A DNA stretch of 64,000 bases from Stenotrophomonas humi (lineage in GTDB: Bacteria; Pseudomonadota; Gammaproteobacteria; Xanthomonadales; Xanthomonadaceae): the NCBI RefSeq assembly GCF_001431415.1, contig NZ_LDJI01000009.1, positions 124,001 through 188,000 on the forward strand. The letters run 5' to 3'. Positions 17,374 to 26,541 of this stretch are shown here, piece after piece. Under the pieces are notes generated by a model. The model worked only from the letters and a program-made list of their open reading frames with translations, did no database searches and was not told the DNA's origin. Numbering within the stretch: position 1 is the stretch's first letter; each line of letters starts with the position of its first letter. A program made the position numbers and the translations under genes.

Positions 17374-18425
17374 AGGTTTGCAATGCTTAGGCGGAAGGTC
17401 AGCTCAAGCTTCTTCCCTGCAACCTTGAGGATGGCGGGGGAATAGCTGACCTTCCAGATCATGCAACCAAGGCTCAACTGTGCAGCAGAAACACCGCCAC
17501 TAACGTTGCCGTTGTTGAGTCCCCAAGAGTACGTATAGTCGCGGTAGTACGTACCTGATGAATAAGCGGCCGCTGCAATAGTGTTTGCCATCAGGTTGGA
17601 TGCCCAGGTCCCTCCAATTGGGGCCTCAGCGACTCCAAGTGAACCGCTGCTCAGCCAGCTTGAACTGTTTCCATCCCCGCCTGATCCAGTCGTTATCGCG
17701 GGGAACGGCCTACGTGACAGTCCACAGTATCCAACGGTAGAAGGCTCCAAACCTTGAGAGAATGTTGGCGTGAACCAAACCGGGTTGGGAGATCCTGACT
17801 CTGGGCGGCCCATACTCGCAGGGCGCGCTTCGTAATTATGCGATACCGGAGTTCCATCGATGGCAATCGAGACGGCTCCAATTAACGAATCTGGAATCCA
17901 TACAGTCAGCTCCCAATGATGGTCAAGGTATTCGTCTGGCAGCACCGATACAGATGCAGGTGAACCGGACCCATTGACCGAAAGAGCCCTGCTTGCGACT
18001 TGCGTAGACCCTGTGATCGATGCATTCCCAGCCACCGTATTGAAGATCATCCCGAATTCATTGATGTTCACGGGAGATGAGCCAAAAGCGCCCGGATAGT
18101 ACCGATGCACAGTAGCGATCTTCACGTAGTACGGTGCGGTCGTGTAGTTCCGCTCGACAGTGATCGACTGGCATGCACTGTACTTGCCCAAGTAGGACTG
18201 TAGGGTCGTATCCGCAAGCGTTGGCGATGCATTCCCAGCTCCTGCGACCCCATGGAAGTACATCGCCTGCGATGACGCTGCCCCTAGAAGGAAATCGAGG
18301 CCACCGCCAGTGATCAGATTCTTGCACCACGGCGTTTCGTCAATCTCGACCAAGTTCAGGTCGTACTTGATCGCCTTATGCTTACCTGACACCTTCAAAT
18401 CTGCGGGGATTGCCAAGTCAAACAC
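17370..18425 (-). CDS. Hypothetical tail-region structural protein, 351 aa
   Basis: Beta-rich sequence with an opening that resembles fibre-head proteins (NLVEIDETPWCKNLITGGGLDFLLGA, NINEFGMIFN). AT content is somewhat higher than in neighbouring genes. Overlaps the gp10-like gene by 8 bp. Probably a virion surface or tail-tip protein; the P22 counterpart by position would be gp26, but the architecture differs. Confidence 0.62.
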   Translation of the reverse strand: MFDLAIPADLKVSGKHKAIKYDLNLVEIDETPWCKNLITGGGLDFLLGAASSQAMYFHGVAGAGNASPTLADTTLQSYLGKYSACQSITVERNYTTAPYYVKIATVHRYYPGAFGSSPVNINEFGMIFNTVAGNASITGSTQVASRALSVNGSGSPASVSVLPDEYLDHHWELTVWIPDSLIGAVSIAIDGTPVSHNYEARPASMGRPESGSPNPVWFTPTFSQGLEPSTVGYCGLSRRPFPAITTGSGGDGNSSSWLSSGSLGVAEAPIGGTWASNLMANTIAAAAYSSGTYYRDYTYSWGLNNGNVSGGVSAAQLSLGCMIWKVSYSPAILKVAGKKLELTFRLSIANL

Positions 18426-19998
18426 TGAGGCTGCCTCCTGTCGGGGCGAAGCCGACGTTCAATTGGTCCGTGGCCGCTCGGCCCTGGACAAGGGGGGACG
18501 TGAGCGCCCCCGCTCTAGGGGAGAAGCTGGTCTGCATCTGATCGGTCGCACGACCAAGCCTGATTGCGTCACGTAGAGAGCCGTCAATTGCAAGGAAACT
18601 GGCGGCCATGTAGTCAGATGCACTGCCTTGCTGGAACAAACTTCGCAGGCTCCCGCCAGTGACCGCGAATGCAACAGTCACGGAATCAGATGACAGACCC
18701 TGCTGGAACAGGCTGCGCAGCGCGCCAGTGATTGCAGCGAATGCCACAGCAACCCGCGACTGGCTAAAAGCAGGGTACGGCGGCGTAGTCAGCAGGGCTG
18801 TCGGCTCGCTGTACTCCGGGATGGTCGGAACGCCGCCCGTGTGGAACTTCAGCTCAAGCTCATTGATGCTGATCGGGTTGCCGTTGTCGTGGAGAATCCC
18901 GGTGGTCAGCTCGGAGACGAACTCCTTGTCGCCCTCCAGGTAATAGTCCCAATCGAGAGTCCACAGCTGGCCGTTCTGGAAGTCGGTGGCTACCCACTTC
19001 CGGCCCCATGACACGCAGCTATTGAGCCGCCAACGTTTGAAACCCTGCGACTCGCGACGATGCCACATGCCGCAGACAACGTCGTAACCGAAAGTCTCGC
19101 CGTCCGGGAAGGTGATGTAGTAGACCTTGTGGCCCTGGTCCTCCCAAGTGAAGGCGAATGCGTTCTTCCAGTCGTACGCGGCAATGGTCTTTTCAACCGC
19201 TCGCGTACTGATCGGCACGGCACGGTAGCCGTCGAGACGGTAGATCACCCCGTCGTTGCCCAGCCACATGACCGAGTTGTCGAGGTTCTGGATGGTATTC
19301 AGCGAAGCGCAGCCCACATCGCAGGTGTTGCCCTTGGACTGGAACGTGCCAGTCGCCCCGCCAGTGTTGTAGAAGAAGTCGACCGTGCGCTCACCGAAGA
19401 CAACGACCTCGCCTTGGCTGACGGCGGTACCTACGATCCTGTCCGGCTGTGCCTCTGCCTCGCCACGATCCAGCGTGTTGTAGCTCAAGCCGCCAGCAAG
19501 ATCGGAGTGCAGCCAGAACCGCCCGAACGGCTCGATCCAGAACAGATAGCCATCAATGAAGGCAACATCGATGGCGCCAGGGAATCCCTCGTCGGTGATC
19601 CGGGTGAATGCCAGCGTGTTCGTGTTGTAGATGTAGCCGGACTGCCCGTTGGCAATCGCCAACTGGTTCCCGTTCTTGATCTGGTTGTGCGCCATACGCA
19701 CACGACCAACACCGGGAACGGTGCCGCGCGAGACTGCATCGCCATTGGCGCGGATCTCGTACAGCATCTGACCCGAGACAACGAACAGGCGCCCCTCGCA
19801 GTTGTGGATGCCGCGAATCGGGCCAACGCCAACGCTCTGCATCGGCTTAAGCCCGGGCGGAGTGCGCAGCTTGAACTGCGTCCGCGTGCCGGTCTGATCC
19901 GCCACGGTTGGCAGCCAGTTGCACACATCCTGAACCGACCATGCGTAGCTGTCGTCGCGGTTGAAGCCGCCCAGCAGGTTTACGGGTTCGAGCCGCAT
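18418..19998 (-). CDS. Packaged-DNA stabilisation/tail hub protein (P22 gp10-like)
   Basis: 526 residues. The N-terminal 400 residues match the P22 gp10 family (PF11134-type): LLGGFNRDDSYAWSVQDVCNWLP, IHNCEGRLFVVSG, then propeller-like strands. gp10 binds gp4 at the portal and closes the head after packaging. The last 110 residues are four to five tandem repeats of about 24 residues (FAAITGALRSLFQQG type), which are not part of classical gp10. Confidence 0.8.
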   Translation of the reverse strand: MRLEPVNLLGGFNRDDSYAWSVQDVCNWLPTVADQTGTRTQFKLRTPPGLKPMQSVGVGPIRGIHNCEGRLFVVSGQMLYEIRANGDAVSRGTVPGVGRVRMAHNQIKNGNQLAIANGQSGYIYNTNTLAFTRITDEGFPGAIDVAFIDGYLFWIEPFGRFWLHSDLAGGLSYNTLDRGEAEAQPDRIVGTAVSQGEVVVFGERTVDFFYNTGGATGTFQSKGNTCDVGCASLNTIQNLDNSVMWLGNDGVIYRLDGYRAVPISTRAVEKTIAAYDWKNAFAFTWEDQGHKVYYITFPDGETFGYDVVCGMWHRRESQGFKRWRLNSCVSWGRKWVATDFQNGQLWTLDWDYYLEGDKEFVSELTTGILHDNGNPISINELELKFHTGGVPTIPEYSEPTALLTTPPYPAFSQSRVAVAFAAITGALRSLFQQGLSSDSVTVAFAVTGGSLRSLFQQGSASDYMAASFLAIDGSLRDAIRLGRATDQMQTSFSPRAGALTSPLVQGRAATDQLNVGFAPTGGSLSV

Positions 19999-20345
19999 CA
20001 GAAGTACTCCGAAGGCACCACAGCACCTGAGTACGGACGGGCTGCGTAGCGATACAACGCCCTCTTGCCCCGGTCCGCGCCTGCCATCAACGTTTCAGTA
20101 CGTGAGTGCGCGGCGTAGTCGTCGATCAACTCGACGGCGACGATGAACGAAATTGCGACCATGTACTTGGCAGGGATATCCGCGTCCAAGTCGAACGGGA
20201 TTAGGCCGTCCCCGTACAGCTCTTCCAACTTGGCCTGAACCTGCAGATCAACGTCTGCATAGTCCTCGGCCTCGGGAGCTTCGTTGGCGTCAACAACGCC
20301 CAGCTTGAGAAGCACCAAGCGATTCAGATCGGCGCGTGCTGCCAT
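19998..20345 (-). CDS. Head-tail connector, tail accessory factor (P22 gp4-like)
   Basis: 115 residues from ATG 20345. Helical protein with the pattern LNRLVLLKLGVVDANEAPEAED and YMVAISFIVAVELIDDY common to gp4-type adaptor proteins that bind the portal. Its stop overlaps the ATG of the gp10-like gene by one base, the same adjacency as 4-10 in P22. Confidence 0.68.
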   Translation of the reverse strand: MAARADLNRLVLLKLGVVDANEAPEAEDYADVDLQVQAKLEELYGDGLIPFDLDADIPAKYMVAISFIVAVELIDDYAAHSRTETLMAGADRGKRALYRYAARPYSGAVVPSEYF

Positions 20346-20355
20346 GACTTCTCCC

Positions 20356-20387
20356 AAAAGAAAGGCGGGAGCCGAAGCCCCCGCCTG
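20356..20387 (-). terminator. Terminator after capsid gene
   Basis: On the - strand, GGCGGGGGC-TTCG-GCTCCCGCC is followed by TTTCTTTT. The stem has a stable TTCG loop. It would trim transcripts after the highly expressed capsid gene. Confidence 0.75.
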
Positions 20388-20403
20388 TTGAACTACTTTT
20401 CGC

Positions 20404-21483
20404 TTAGGCGGCAGCCGGAGCCGACACGTAGCCGGTCACAACCGCCCAGTCCTTCGCGGCGGCGTCGCCTTTCTTCCACTGCAGCTTCTCGACGCCACGC
20501 AGTTCCATGTAACCAACGCCGTAGTGGAGCTGGTAGTCGTCTTCCTTCTTGGTCGTGCTCTTGGTGGTCATGGCCCACGCGATGCCGACCGCCTGTGCGC
20601 CGCAGAAGTACATCGGCTCCAGCGGAATCGGGGTGGTAGCGGTGTTGTTGAAGTTGCCGATGGACGGCACCTCTCGGACGATCACGTCATCCCACCACAG
20701 TGAGTTGCCACCAGTGAAAAGCGGATTTTCCTTGCCTCGCTTCTCCGCCTCGGCCAGCACGGTCGCCATGTCGTTCTTCAGGTCGCGGAATGCACGGGTG
20801 CCTACAAACAGCACGTAGGTTTCGTGATCCTCTCCGTAGATGTGGGGCATGATGCCCTCACCATTGGCAGCCTTGGCCGAGCGCGCGATTGCCTTCAGCT
20901 TGGAAACCGTGGCGCGGCTCAAGGTCTCACCCACCAGGATGTTGTTCAGCGCAGTGGCGTGTGTTGCGCTGTAGTTGCTGGCATTTGCGCCGAACAGCAC
21001 GCGATCCGCGTTGGCGACAGTCCACGCGTTCTTCTGAGTGGCGTTGGCGGTGCCATAGGCGACGCCGTTGATACTGCCAAGAGCGGTGGTGATCGCGTTA
21101 CGCAAGATGCGCGACGCCTTCACCTTCAGCGCCGAACGGCCGGCATCGCGGATATCGAACGGGCTGGCCTGCTCTTCCAGCACGGTAACATCAGTAGCCG
21201 CGCGGGAGATCTTGATGGTGATCGGGTGGCCTTCGTTCGGAAGGGCCTCTTCATTGCCAACCAGTGGAGTGCTGCCGTCGTTGTCCTGATCGTTCAGGGC
21301 CCCCAGCAAATTGAGGGTGATCGTGTCACCCTTCTTCTTCGTAAGGTCGTTCTTGACCTGGAAGATGTCGGTCTCTTTGGAGCCCATGTAACGCTTGTAG
21401 GCGGTGCCTCGGACGTACTCCTTGAAGAAGCCATCGTCCCATTGCTTGGCCCGGACTGCTGGACTGATCGTGGTGCTTGCCAT
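20404..21483 (-). CDS. Major capsid protein, N4-gp56/DUF4043 family
   Basis: 359 residues. Family hallmarks are the opening (QWDDGFFKEYVRGTAYKRYMG), IKISRAATDVTVLEEQASPFDI, and the later YVLFVGTRAFRDLKND block. It forms the icosahedral shell (HK97 fold in this family). It is preceded by the scaffold gene and followed by an intrinsic terminator. The family differs from the P22 coat protein although the surrounding gene order is P22-like. Confidence 0.85.
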   Translation of the reverse strand: MASTTISPAVRAKQWDDGFFKEYVRGTAYKRYMGSKETDIFQVKNDLTKKKGDTITLNLLGALNDQDNDGSTPLVGNEEALPNEGHPITIKISRAATDVTVLEEQASPFDIRDAGRSALKVKASRILRNAITTALGSINGVAYGTANATQKNAWTVANADRVLFGANASNYSATHATALNNILVGETLSRATVSKLKAIARSAKAANGEGIMPHIYGEDHETYVLFVGTRAFRDLKNDMATVLAEAEKRGKENPLFTGGNSLWWDDVIVREVPSIGNFNNTATTPIPLEPMYFCGAQAVGIAWAMTTKSTTKKEDDYQLHYGVGYMELRGVEKLQWKKGDAAAKDWAVVTGYVSAPAAA

Positions 21484-21497
21484 TTTCTATTGCCTCG

Positions 21498-22208
21498 TTA
21501 TTTGTTGAATAGGTCGTCGAAGACGTCGCTATCGGACGGGGCAAACTGCCCCGCCGCATTGCGGCTCTGAGTCATGTCGGGAGGGATGGCGGCGTCAGCT
21601 GCGGCGCGGGCCTGCTCTTTGGCCTTCAGTTCGGCCTCAAGCTTGGTGCGCACCTCGGCTTCGATCTCGGCGCGGTACTTGACGGGGTCTTCCATTCGCT
21701 TGAACTCACGCAGCTGCTTGCCAATTTGGTACGCAGCGAGCGCCGGATTGGCTGACGAGAAGATCCGCTGCTGAATCGCTGGGTTGCCCTCGGCTGCAGC
21801 CTTCACTTCCTCGAATACCTCGTCGTAATCCGGATGGACTACGCGCGCCTGCTCTTCCAGTGCTGCGTAAAGCCGCTGGGTTGCTCGCTGCTCCAGAGCC
21901 TGCATGTGCTGCTCGGGCGCATCGAAGAACTCAGGGGCTGGCTGCTGCGGCTGTGCTGCCCGCAACTCAGACAGTTCCCGCTCAAGTGCCTGACGCTTAT
22001 CCCTCTCCGCTTTCATCGCGGCATACGGGACGGCCTGTTCCTCTTTGGGTTCCGGGGTCGTCGTCACCTCGGGTGCCGGGGCTTCCGGCGGCGTATCGAC
22101 CGTTTCGACCACTGCTTCTGGCTGCTCCGGCTCCGGTTTTTCCGGCGTCTCCGTCGCGACCAGCGGCTGGGTCATGTCATCAAGGAAGTCTGTACCGTTG
22201 TCGCTCAT
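21498..22208 (-). CDS. Capsid scaffolding protein
   Basis: 236 residues from ATG 22208 (MSDNGT). Pro/Glu-rich disordered N-terminus (PEKPEPEQPEAVVE), long charged helices (AERDKRQALERELSELRA, EIEAEVRTKLEAELKAKEQ), and an acidic C-terminus ending in DSDVFDDLFNK. Composition, size and position between portal and capsid are standard for a scaffold, which is lost on DNA packaging. Confidence 0.78.
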   Translation of the reverse strand: MSDNGTDFLDDMTQPLVATETPEKPEPEQPEAVVETVDTPPEAPAPEVTTTPEPKEEQAVPYAAMKAERDKRQALERELSELRAAQPQQPAPEFFDAPEQHMQALEQRATQRLYAALEEQARVVHPDYDEVFEEVKAAAEGNPAIQQRIFSSANPALAAYQIGKQLREFKRMEDPVKYRAEIEAEVRTKLEAELKAKEQARAAADAAIPPDMTQSRNAAGQFAPSDSDVFDDLFNK

Positions 22209-22278
22209 TGTTCTCTGCTCCATCGACCGTACGTCGTCGTCACGCTCGACCGTTCGCCGTCGTCACGTGCCACAAGGC

Positions 22279-24222
22279 TTATTGCTGCTCAACAAAAACC
22301 CCGCTCGATGGCGGGGTCTGCTGGGGTTCTGGCTTGAGGGCCTGCATTCGTTCTGTTTCGGCCCTGTACTGCTCAATGCCTAGCTCTCGCTGTCGGTTGA
22401 CGTTGTCGGCCTCCTTCAACTGCAGCTCGGCCATCTTGATTTGGATGTCGGCCTGCTTATCCGCCGCTTTCTGCTCCGCTTGCTGGATGCGCTGCTCTGC
22501 CTCTTGCAAGGCCTGCTGCATCTCCTGCATCTGCTGCTGGACCTGCGGAGGGATGCCGCCCTGCTCCATCTGCTCAAGGATCTGATCCTTGTTGCGCAGG
22601 CTGGATGCTTCGATGATTGCCTTGGTCGGAATCGCGCTCGGGTCGGCCTTCTTCAACTCCACCAACTGCTCGTACTGCTCCGACTGAATGGTGACGCTGT
22701 CGGGGCCGTCCTCAAGGATCAGATCGATATCCAACTCGGCAAGCTGGTTCTGCGTGGCGACAACTCGCTGCATCATCGGCTCGGCCTGCAGCTGCTGAAG
22801 CTGCTCAGGAGCCAAGGGCTGACCAGACTGCTCGGCCTGCTGCGCCACCTGCTCCCACTGCTGCACCGGCTTGTTGATCGACACCCAGCGCAGATTGCGC
22901 TCGTCATCGGTCACGCGAACCCAGCGCTCCTCCGTCCAGTACTGGCGGATGCGGTACCAAACCTGCCGATAAACCTCCCAGCTCATCATGCGCAGCGCTT
23001 CGAACAGGCCCGACATTTCGGCCAATCCAGACGTGAGCATCATCTCCTGAGCGCGGCCGCTCGGGGCGCTGGCGTCACCCTCAATTGCAGGGTTCACACC
23101 GCTGGCGTCGATCTCTGCCTTGGCCTCCTGCAGCAGTGCCATCTGACCCTGAGCAAGCGCCAAGCCATCGACAATCTCAAACCGCATATTCGGCTTGACC
23201 TCGATAGCACCATCTGGACGGGCTACTTCGCGCCGCATCCGCTCCAGGTCGGGGACCGCGCCCTTCTCATAGATCACCTGCTTGCTGTTCAACAGGTGAA
23301 GGGACTTCGACTTGCGTTTGTTAATCTCGTCCTGCGGAGAGATCATCCGGCGAACTACGCCATAGCGGCGGTTCTCACGGTCGATGTAGGCTGACGTGGC
23401 GACGATCTGGCACTGCGGCTCGCCAACTTCATCGACGTACGGCGAAACTTGAGGATCGCGGAGATACCCGCCCTTGCAGAAGATTGCGGTGGACCACTGC
23501 CCCTTGTGCTTGAACTGATGTTGAAGAACACGGATGCGCTTACGCTTGGTGTCGCTCCACTGAACCTTTGGCCGATCTCCGAAGGTCTCGGACTCGATCC
23601 ATCCCGAGTAGCAAGCGGAGATCGCATCCTCCTTGCCCGGGAATTCCCGCAGCGCGTCGGCCTCGTCCATCCAGATGGCAACGCCCATGAAACCGGCATC
23701 GCTGAAATCTTTTCTACGACTACAGGGATCACGGTAGAAGCGATCCCAGGGGATATGGGTGATTGAGACCTCGCGCTGACCATGCGTCACCCGCACCGCA
23801 ATCGATACCGCACCGACACCCTCAATGAACAAGTCGCCCGCCGCCTCAGACCGCACAAGGCTGTACTTGTTCTCGTCGCAGACGTACCGGATAGCGTCGG
23901 TTGCCGACTGCGCCTCTTCCTCGTGCTTCGGAGTGCGCGGGTAGGCGCGAGGGTCGGTGCGCATGCGGCGCTCATGGCCCAGCAGCGCATCCACCTTTGG
24001 GGCAATGCGATTGCTGATCACGACAGGCTGGCGACGCTTGTTCAGCGCCTCCAGTTCCTCAGGGCTAAGTTGCTTCCCGTCGTAGTAGTCGCGGTCACGC
24101 TCGGATAGCTCGCGCTCTTCCCGAGTATCCTGCTCGGCCTGCTCAAACTGGTCGATCAGGACGGACAGATCCACCGACACCGCCTTCGATGCGGTGCCTT
24201 CGTCCAAGGTAGCGTCGGTCAT
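22279..24222 (-). CDS. Portal protein (P22 gp1-like)
   Basis: 647 residues. N-terminal segment (ERDRDYYDGKQLSPEELEAL, PVVISNRIAPKVDALLGHERR) typical of P22-type portals. The C-terminus carries a long Gln-rich barrel helix (PPQVQQQMQEMQQALQEAEQRIQQAEQK). Forms the dodecameric ring for DNA entry. Overlaps the terminase stop by 4 bp (ATGA). Confidence 0.88.
   Translation of the reverse strand: MTDATLDEGTASKAVSVDLSVLIDQFEQAEQDTREERELSERDRDYYDGKQLSPEELEALNKRRQPVVISNRIAPKVDALLGHERRMRTDPRAYPRTPKHEEEAQSATDAIRYVCDENKYSLVRSEAAGDLFIEGVGAVSIAVRVTHGQREVSITHIPWDRFYRDPCSRRKDFSDAGFMGVAIWMDEADALREFPGKEDAISACYSGWIESETFGDRPKVQWSDTKRKRIRVLQHQFKHKGQWSTAIFCKGGYLRDPQVSPYVDEVGEPQCQIVATSAYIDRENRRYGVVRRMISPQDEINKRKSKSLHLLNSKQVIYEKGAVPDLERMRREVARPDGAIEVKPNMRFEIVDGLALAQGQMALLQEAKAEIDASGVNPAIEGDASAPSGRAQEMMLTSGLAEMSGLFEALRMMSWEVYRQVWYRIRQYWTEERWVRVTDDERNLRWVSINKPVQQWEQVAQQAEQSGQPLAPEQLQQLQAEPMMQRVVATQNQLAELDIDLILEDGPDSVTIQSEQYEQLVELKKADPSAIPTKAIIEASSLRNKDQILEQMEQGGIPPQVQQQMQEMQQALQEAEQRIQQAEQKAADKQADIQIKMAELQLKEADNVNRQRELGIEQYRAETERMQALKPEPQQTPPSSGVFVEQQ
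22290..22318 (-). terminator. Terminator-like hairpin inside the 3' end of the portal gene
   Basis: On the - strand, ACCCCGCC-atcg-AGCGGGGT is followed by TTTTTGTT, and it lies within the last dozen codons. It could reduce readthrough between portal and scaffold genes, or be a coincidence of coding sequence. Confidence 0.5.
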
Positions 24223-25595
24223 GCTGTCTTCCAGTTATCGCCGTCGTCGGCGTCGTGTGTGTCGTAGTCGCGGCGACTGGGCTTCTTGCCAGCAGCGCTT
24301 GTCGTCTCCGGAAGAACCGGCCACTCAAACGCCACCAAGTAACCAATGGCCGTGGTGATGTGCTGGTACTGGTTCTTCTGATCCTCTTGGAACGAAGATC
24401 CTTCTTTGAGCTGCACCGTAGCCATGCCCTTGTGGCACCACGGCGCAGTCTTCGGGTTGACAAACAGCGAGACCTGACCGGCTGCGTTGCGCACCTTGGC
24501 CCGAACTGCATTGTGTCGGTCCTTGATGGCTGGTGCAGCGCCTGGGACTAACCTTGTGACTTCCCAGCCGTTATCGCGCAGCACCTGCTCCATGTCGGTG
24601 TAGTTCGACTGTTGCCCGTGCTTCTCGCCCGCCTTGCCAGCCGGATCACCGTAGATCACAACCTCACGATTCTCGTGATTCTTGTACTTCTCGACAAACT
24701 CAGTGGCGGATTGCCTTGCCACCGCGCTTGTCAACACGATCTCATCCAGCGCGAACAGATTCTCGCCGCGCCTTACGCATACTGCAGACGAAAGTGGCGT
24801 GTAGTTGAAGTCATGGCACCACAGCAACTGTTCATCGAGACCAATAGCTGCATCCGTGACGTTCTCGGTGCCGTATTCCTCGTAGATCCTGCCGCTGGCC
24901 GTCTCAAAGCTGGCCTCAAACTCCTGCTTGAACTGCTTTGACGACATCGCCCGCTTCATGGACTCCATGACATCTGGAGGAAGGATTTCCGCTGACTTCC
25001 AGTGAAAAACCTTGAAGTTGGGGTCCGCGCCTGTCTCTGCCGCTTGGCAGAGGTCGTAGTAGTGGTTCAGGCCGTCCGGGACGCCGAGCAGCCAGCACCA
25101 CGCGCGGTAGTTAGGGTCCAGCGGGTTGACTGTGTTCAGCGCAGGCAGGATGTTTGCCTCCCACGCGCTGGACTTCACGTCAGCAAACTCGTCGATCCCA
25201 CCGCCCTTCCACGGGATACCCTCAATGCGCTGCGGCTTGTCCAGCCCGATCACATGGATCTCGCTGCCATTCGGCAGGTAGATGATTCGATCTGACTCGG
25301 ACGGCCGGCGCGAGTGCATCGCCGACAGGGTGAAGGCCTTCAGGTCATCCCAGAAGATTTTCTTTGCCTGATCGTGCGTTGGTGCAGCTGCGAAGTACGG
25401 CCCGGGCACCCGATTGGCCTGCTTCACAAGGAAGCGCTTGAAGCGTTCGGTCTTGCCTGATCGGCGACCAGCAGGCACCAGTGGGAACCGAACGCCAGAA
25501 GGCACAGCGGCAACAAGCGCCAGCTGCGCAGGGTGATCCTTCAGGGCATACCAGCGGGCCAGCTGCCTATCTAGCAGCAGGTTGCCAGTGTTCAT
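24219..25595 (-). CDS. Terminase large subunit
   Basis: 458 residues. Walker A PAGRRSGKTE (about residues 41-50), Walker B GGGIDEFAD (about 136-144), and a C-terminal nuclease domain with acidic residues (HDFNYTPLS, YGDPAGKAG). It drives ATP-dependent DNA packaging and cuts concatemers. Overlaps the small subunit gene by 4 bp. Confidence 0.9.
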   Translation of the reverse strand: MNTGNLLLDRQLARWYALKDHPAQLALVAAVPSGVRFPLVPAGRRSGKTERFKRFLVKQANRVPGPYFAAAPTHDQAKKIFWDDLKAFTLSAMHSRRPSESDRIIYLPNGSEIHVIGLDKPQRIEGIPWKGGGIDEFADVKSSAWEANILPALNTVNPLDPNYRAWCWLLGVPDGLNHYYDLCQAAETGADPNFKVFHWKSAEILPPDVMESMKRAMSSKQFKQEFEASFETASGRIYEEYGTENVTDAAIGLDEQLLWCHDFNYTPLSSAVCVRRGENLFALDEIVLTSAVARQSATEFVEKYKNHENREVVIYGDPAGKAGEKHGQQSNYTDMEQVLRDNGWEVTRLVPGAAPAIKDRHNAVRAKVRNAAGQVSLFVNPKTAPWCHKGMATVQLKEGSSFQEDQKNQYQHITTAIGYLVAFEWPVLPETTSAAGKKPSRRDYDTHDADDGDNWKTA

Positions 25596-26035
25596 CCAGG
25601 GAGCCCTTCAATCAGCTTCTTCAGCGCGTCATGCAGCCCGTCATCACCATCCGTGCCCTCTCGCTTATCCCGCCACCTGTCGGGCTGGCGGTTCTTAAGC
25701 CAGAAGATCATTGCGGTCGGGTCAGGCGGGTAGTGCTTGATGATCGGAGTAAGAGTTACCGCACCCTGGTAGCTGCTGATATGCACGTCATCATGGCTGT
25801 ACCCGGTAGCCCGGCGGAACAGTGACTGCTCAACCTGAGAATCAACCTCGTCCTTGCCGCGCTTTAAGGACTCAAGAAACGATGGATGCCGTAGCTTCCA
25901 GTTGTTCAGGGTTGTCTCTGTCACCCCAAAGAACTGCGCAATATCCTTATCGGTAGCGCCGAGGCGACACAGCCTCTCCGCCTGCTCGTCCAGCTCTTGG
26001 CTGTACTTGCTTGGCCTACCAGTCTTCTTGCCCAT
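25592..26035 (-). CDS. Terminase small subunit
   Basis: 147 residues. N-terminal helix-turn-helix (AERLCRLGATDKDIAQFFGVTETTLNNWK) for DNA recognition, followed by the segment ending IFWLKNRQPDRWRDK that is common in small terminases. It recognises the packaging site. A pac site was not identified. Confidence 0.85.
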   Translation of the reverse strand: MGKKTGRPSKYSQELDEQAERLCRLGATDKDIAQFFGVTETTLNNWKLRHPSFLESLKRGKDEVDSQVEQSLFRRATGYSHDDVHISSYQGAVTLTPIIKHYPPDPTAMIFWLKNRQPDRWRDKREGTDGDDGLHDALKKLIEGLPG

Positions 26036-26054
26036 CAGGGCCTCCTAGTTCGCG

Positions 26055-26375
26055 CTAGGCCGCAATATCAAGCGTGCCCCTATGCAACAGCTCGCCCCTA
26101 TCGGAGCGGCGAATGATGATTCGATACAGGCCCTGGCCTAGCTTCTTGGACTGCTCGGCGGTGATGCCCCACTGCACTTGACCCTGCTCGTCCCCTGCTG
26201 CATCAACAGTGAGCCGGTCATGACCTCGCGGGTACGGCCGGATGACAACCTCCAGCGCGGCATCGTCCAAGTTCGCCTCGCCGTCACCATCCCGAATCCA
26301 GGTCACGAACTCAGCATCAGCACTCTGGCTTGTGGTGTAGGTGCGCTCGTTTGGCTCGATCACTCTGATCTCCAC
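26055..26375 (-). CDS. Hypothetical phage protein upstream of terminase
   Basis: 106 residues, strand-rich (MEIRVIEPNERTY, LRYRIIIRRSDRGELLHRG pattern), acidic, no membrane span. Resembles the small Ig-like phage proteins found beside terminase genes, without a precise family. It begins 6 bp downstream of the tRNA-Trp CCA end. Confidence 0.6.
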   Translation of the reverse strand: MEIRVIEPNERTYTTSQSADAEFVTWIRDGDGEANLDDAALEVVIRPYPRGHDRLTVDAAGDEQGQVQWGITAEQSKKLGQGLYRIIIRRSDRGELLHRGTLDIAA

Positions 26376-26380
26376 TTAAC

Positions 26381-26455
26381 TGGCAGGTCGCTACGGACTT
26401 GAACCGCAACCTCCACGGGTTTGGAGCCCGGGCGCACTGCTTGCGCTATCGACCC
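26381..26455 (-). tRNA. Phage tRNA-Trp (CCA anticodon), first copy
   Basis: 75 nt with encoded CCA and discriminator G, as in bacterial tRNA-Trp. Anticodon loop CTCCAAA gives CCA. Acceptor pair 1-72 is G-U and the base pair next to the D arm is poor; the D loop is short. Functional status is uncertain. Confidence 0.7.
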
Positions 26456-26462
26456 ATAAACT

Positions 26463-26536
26463 GAGGCGTGGCAGGACTCGAACCTGCGACCGGCACCATA
26501 CAAAGGGGCTGCTCTGGCCGACTGAGCTACACGCCG
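26463..26536 (-). tRNA. Phage tRNA-Thr-like (TGT anticodon), first copy
   Basis: T arm GCAGG-TTCGAGT-CCTGC and D arm are sound. Anticodon loop TTTGTAT gives TGT. The first acceptor pair (C-U) and one anticodon-stem pair are mismatched, and CCA is not encoded. It may be degenerate. Confidence 0.6.
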
Positions 26537-26541
26537 TGAAA

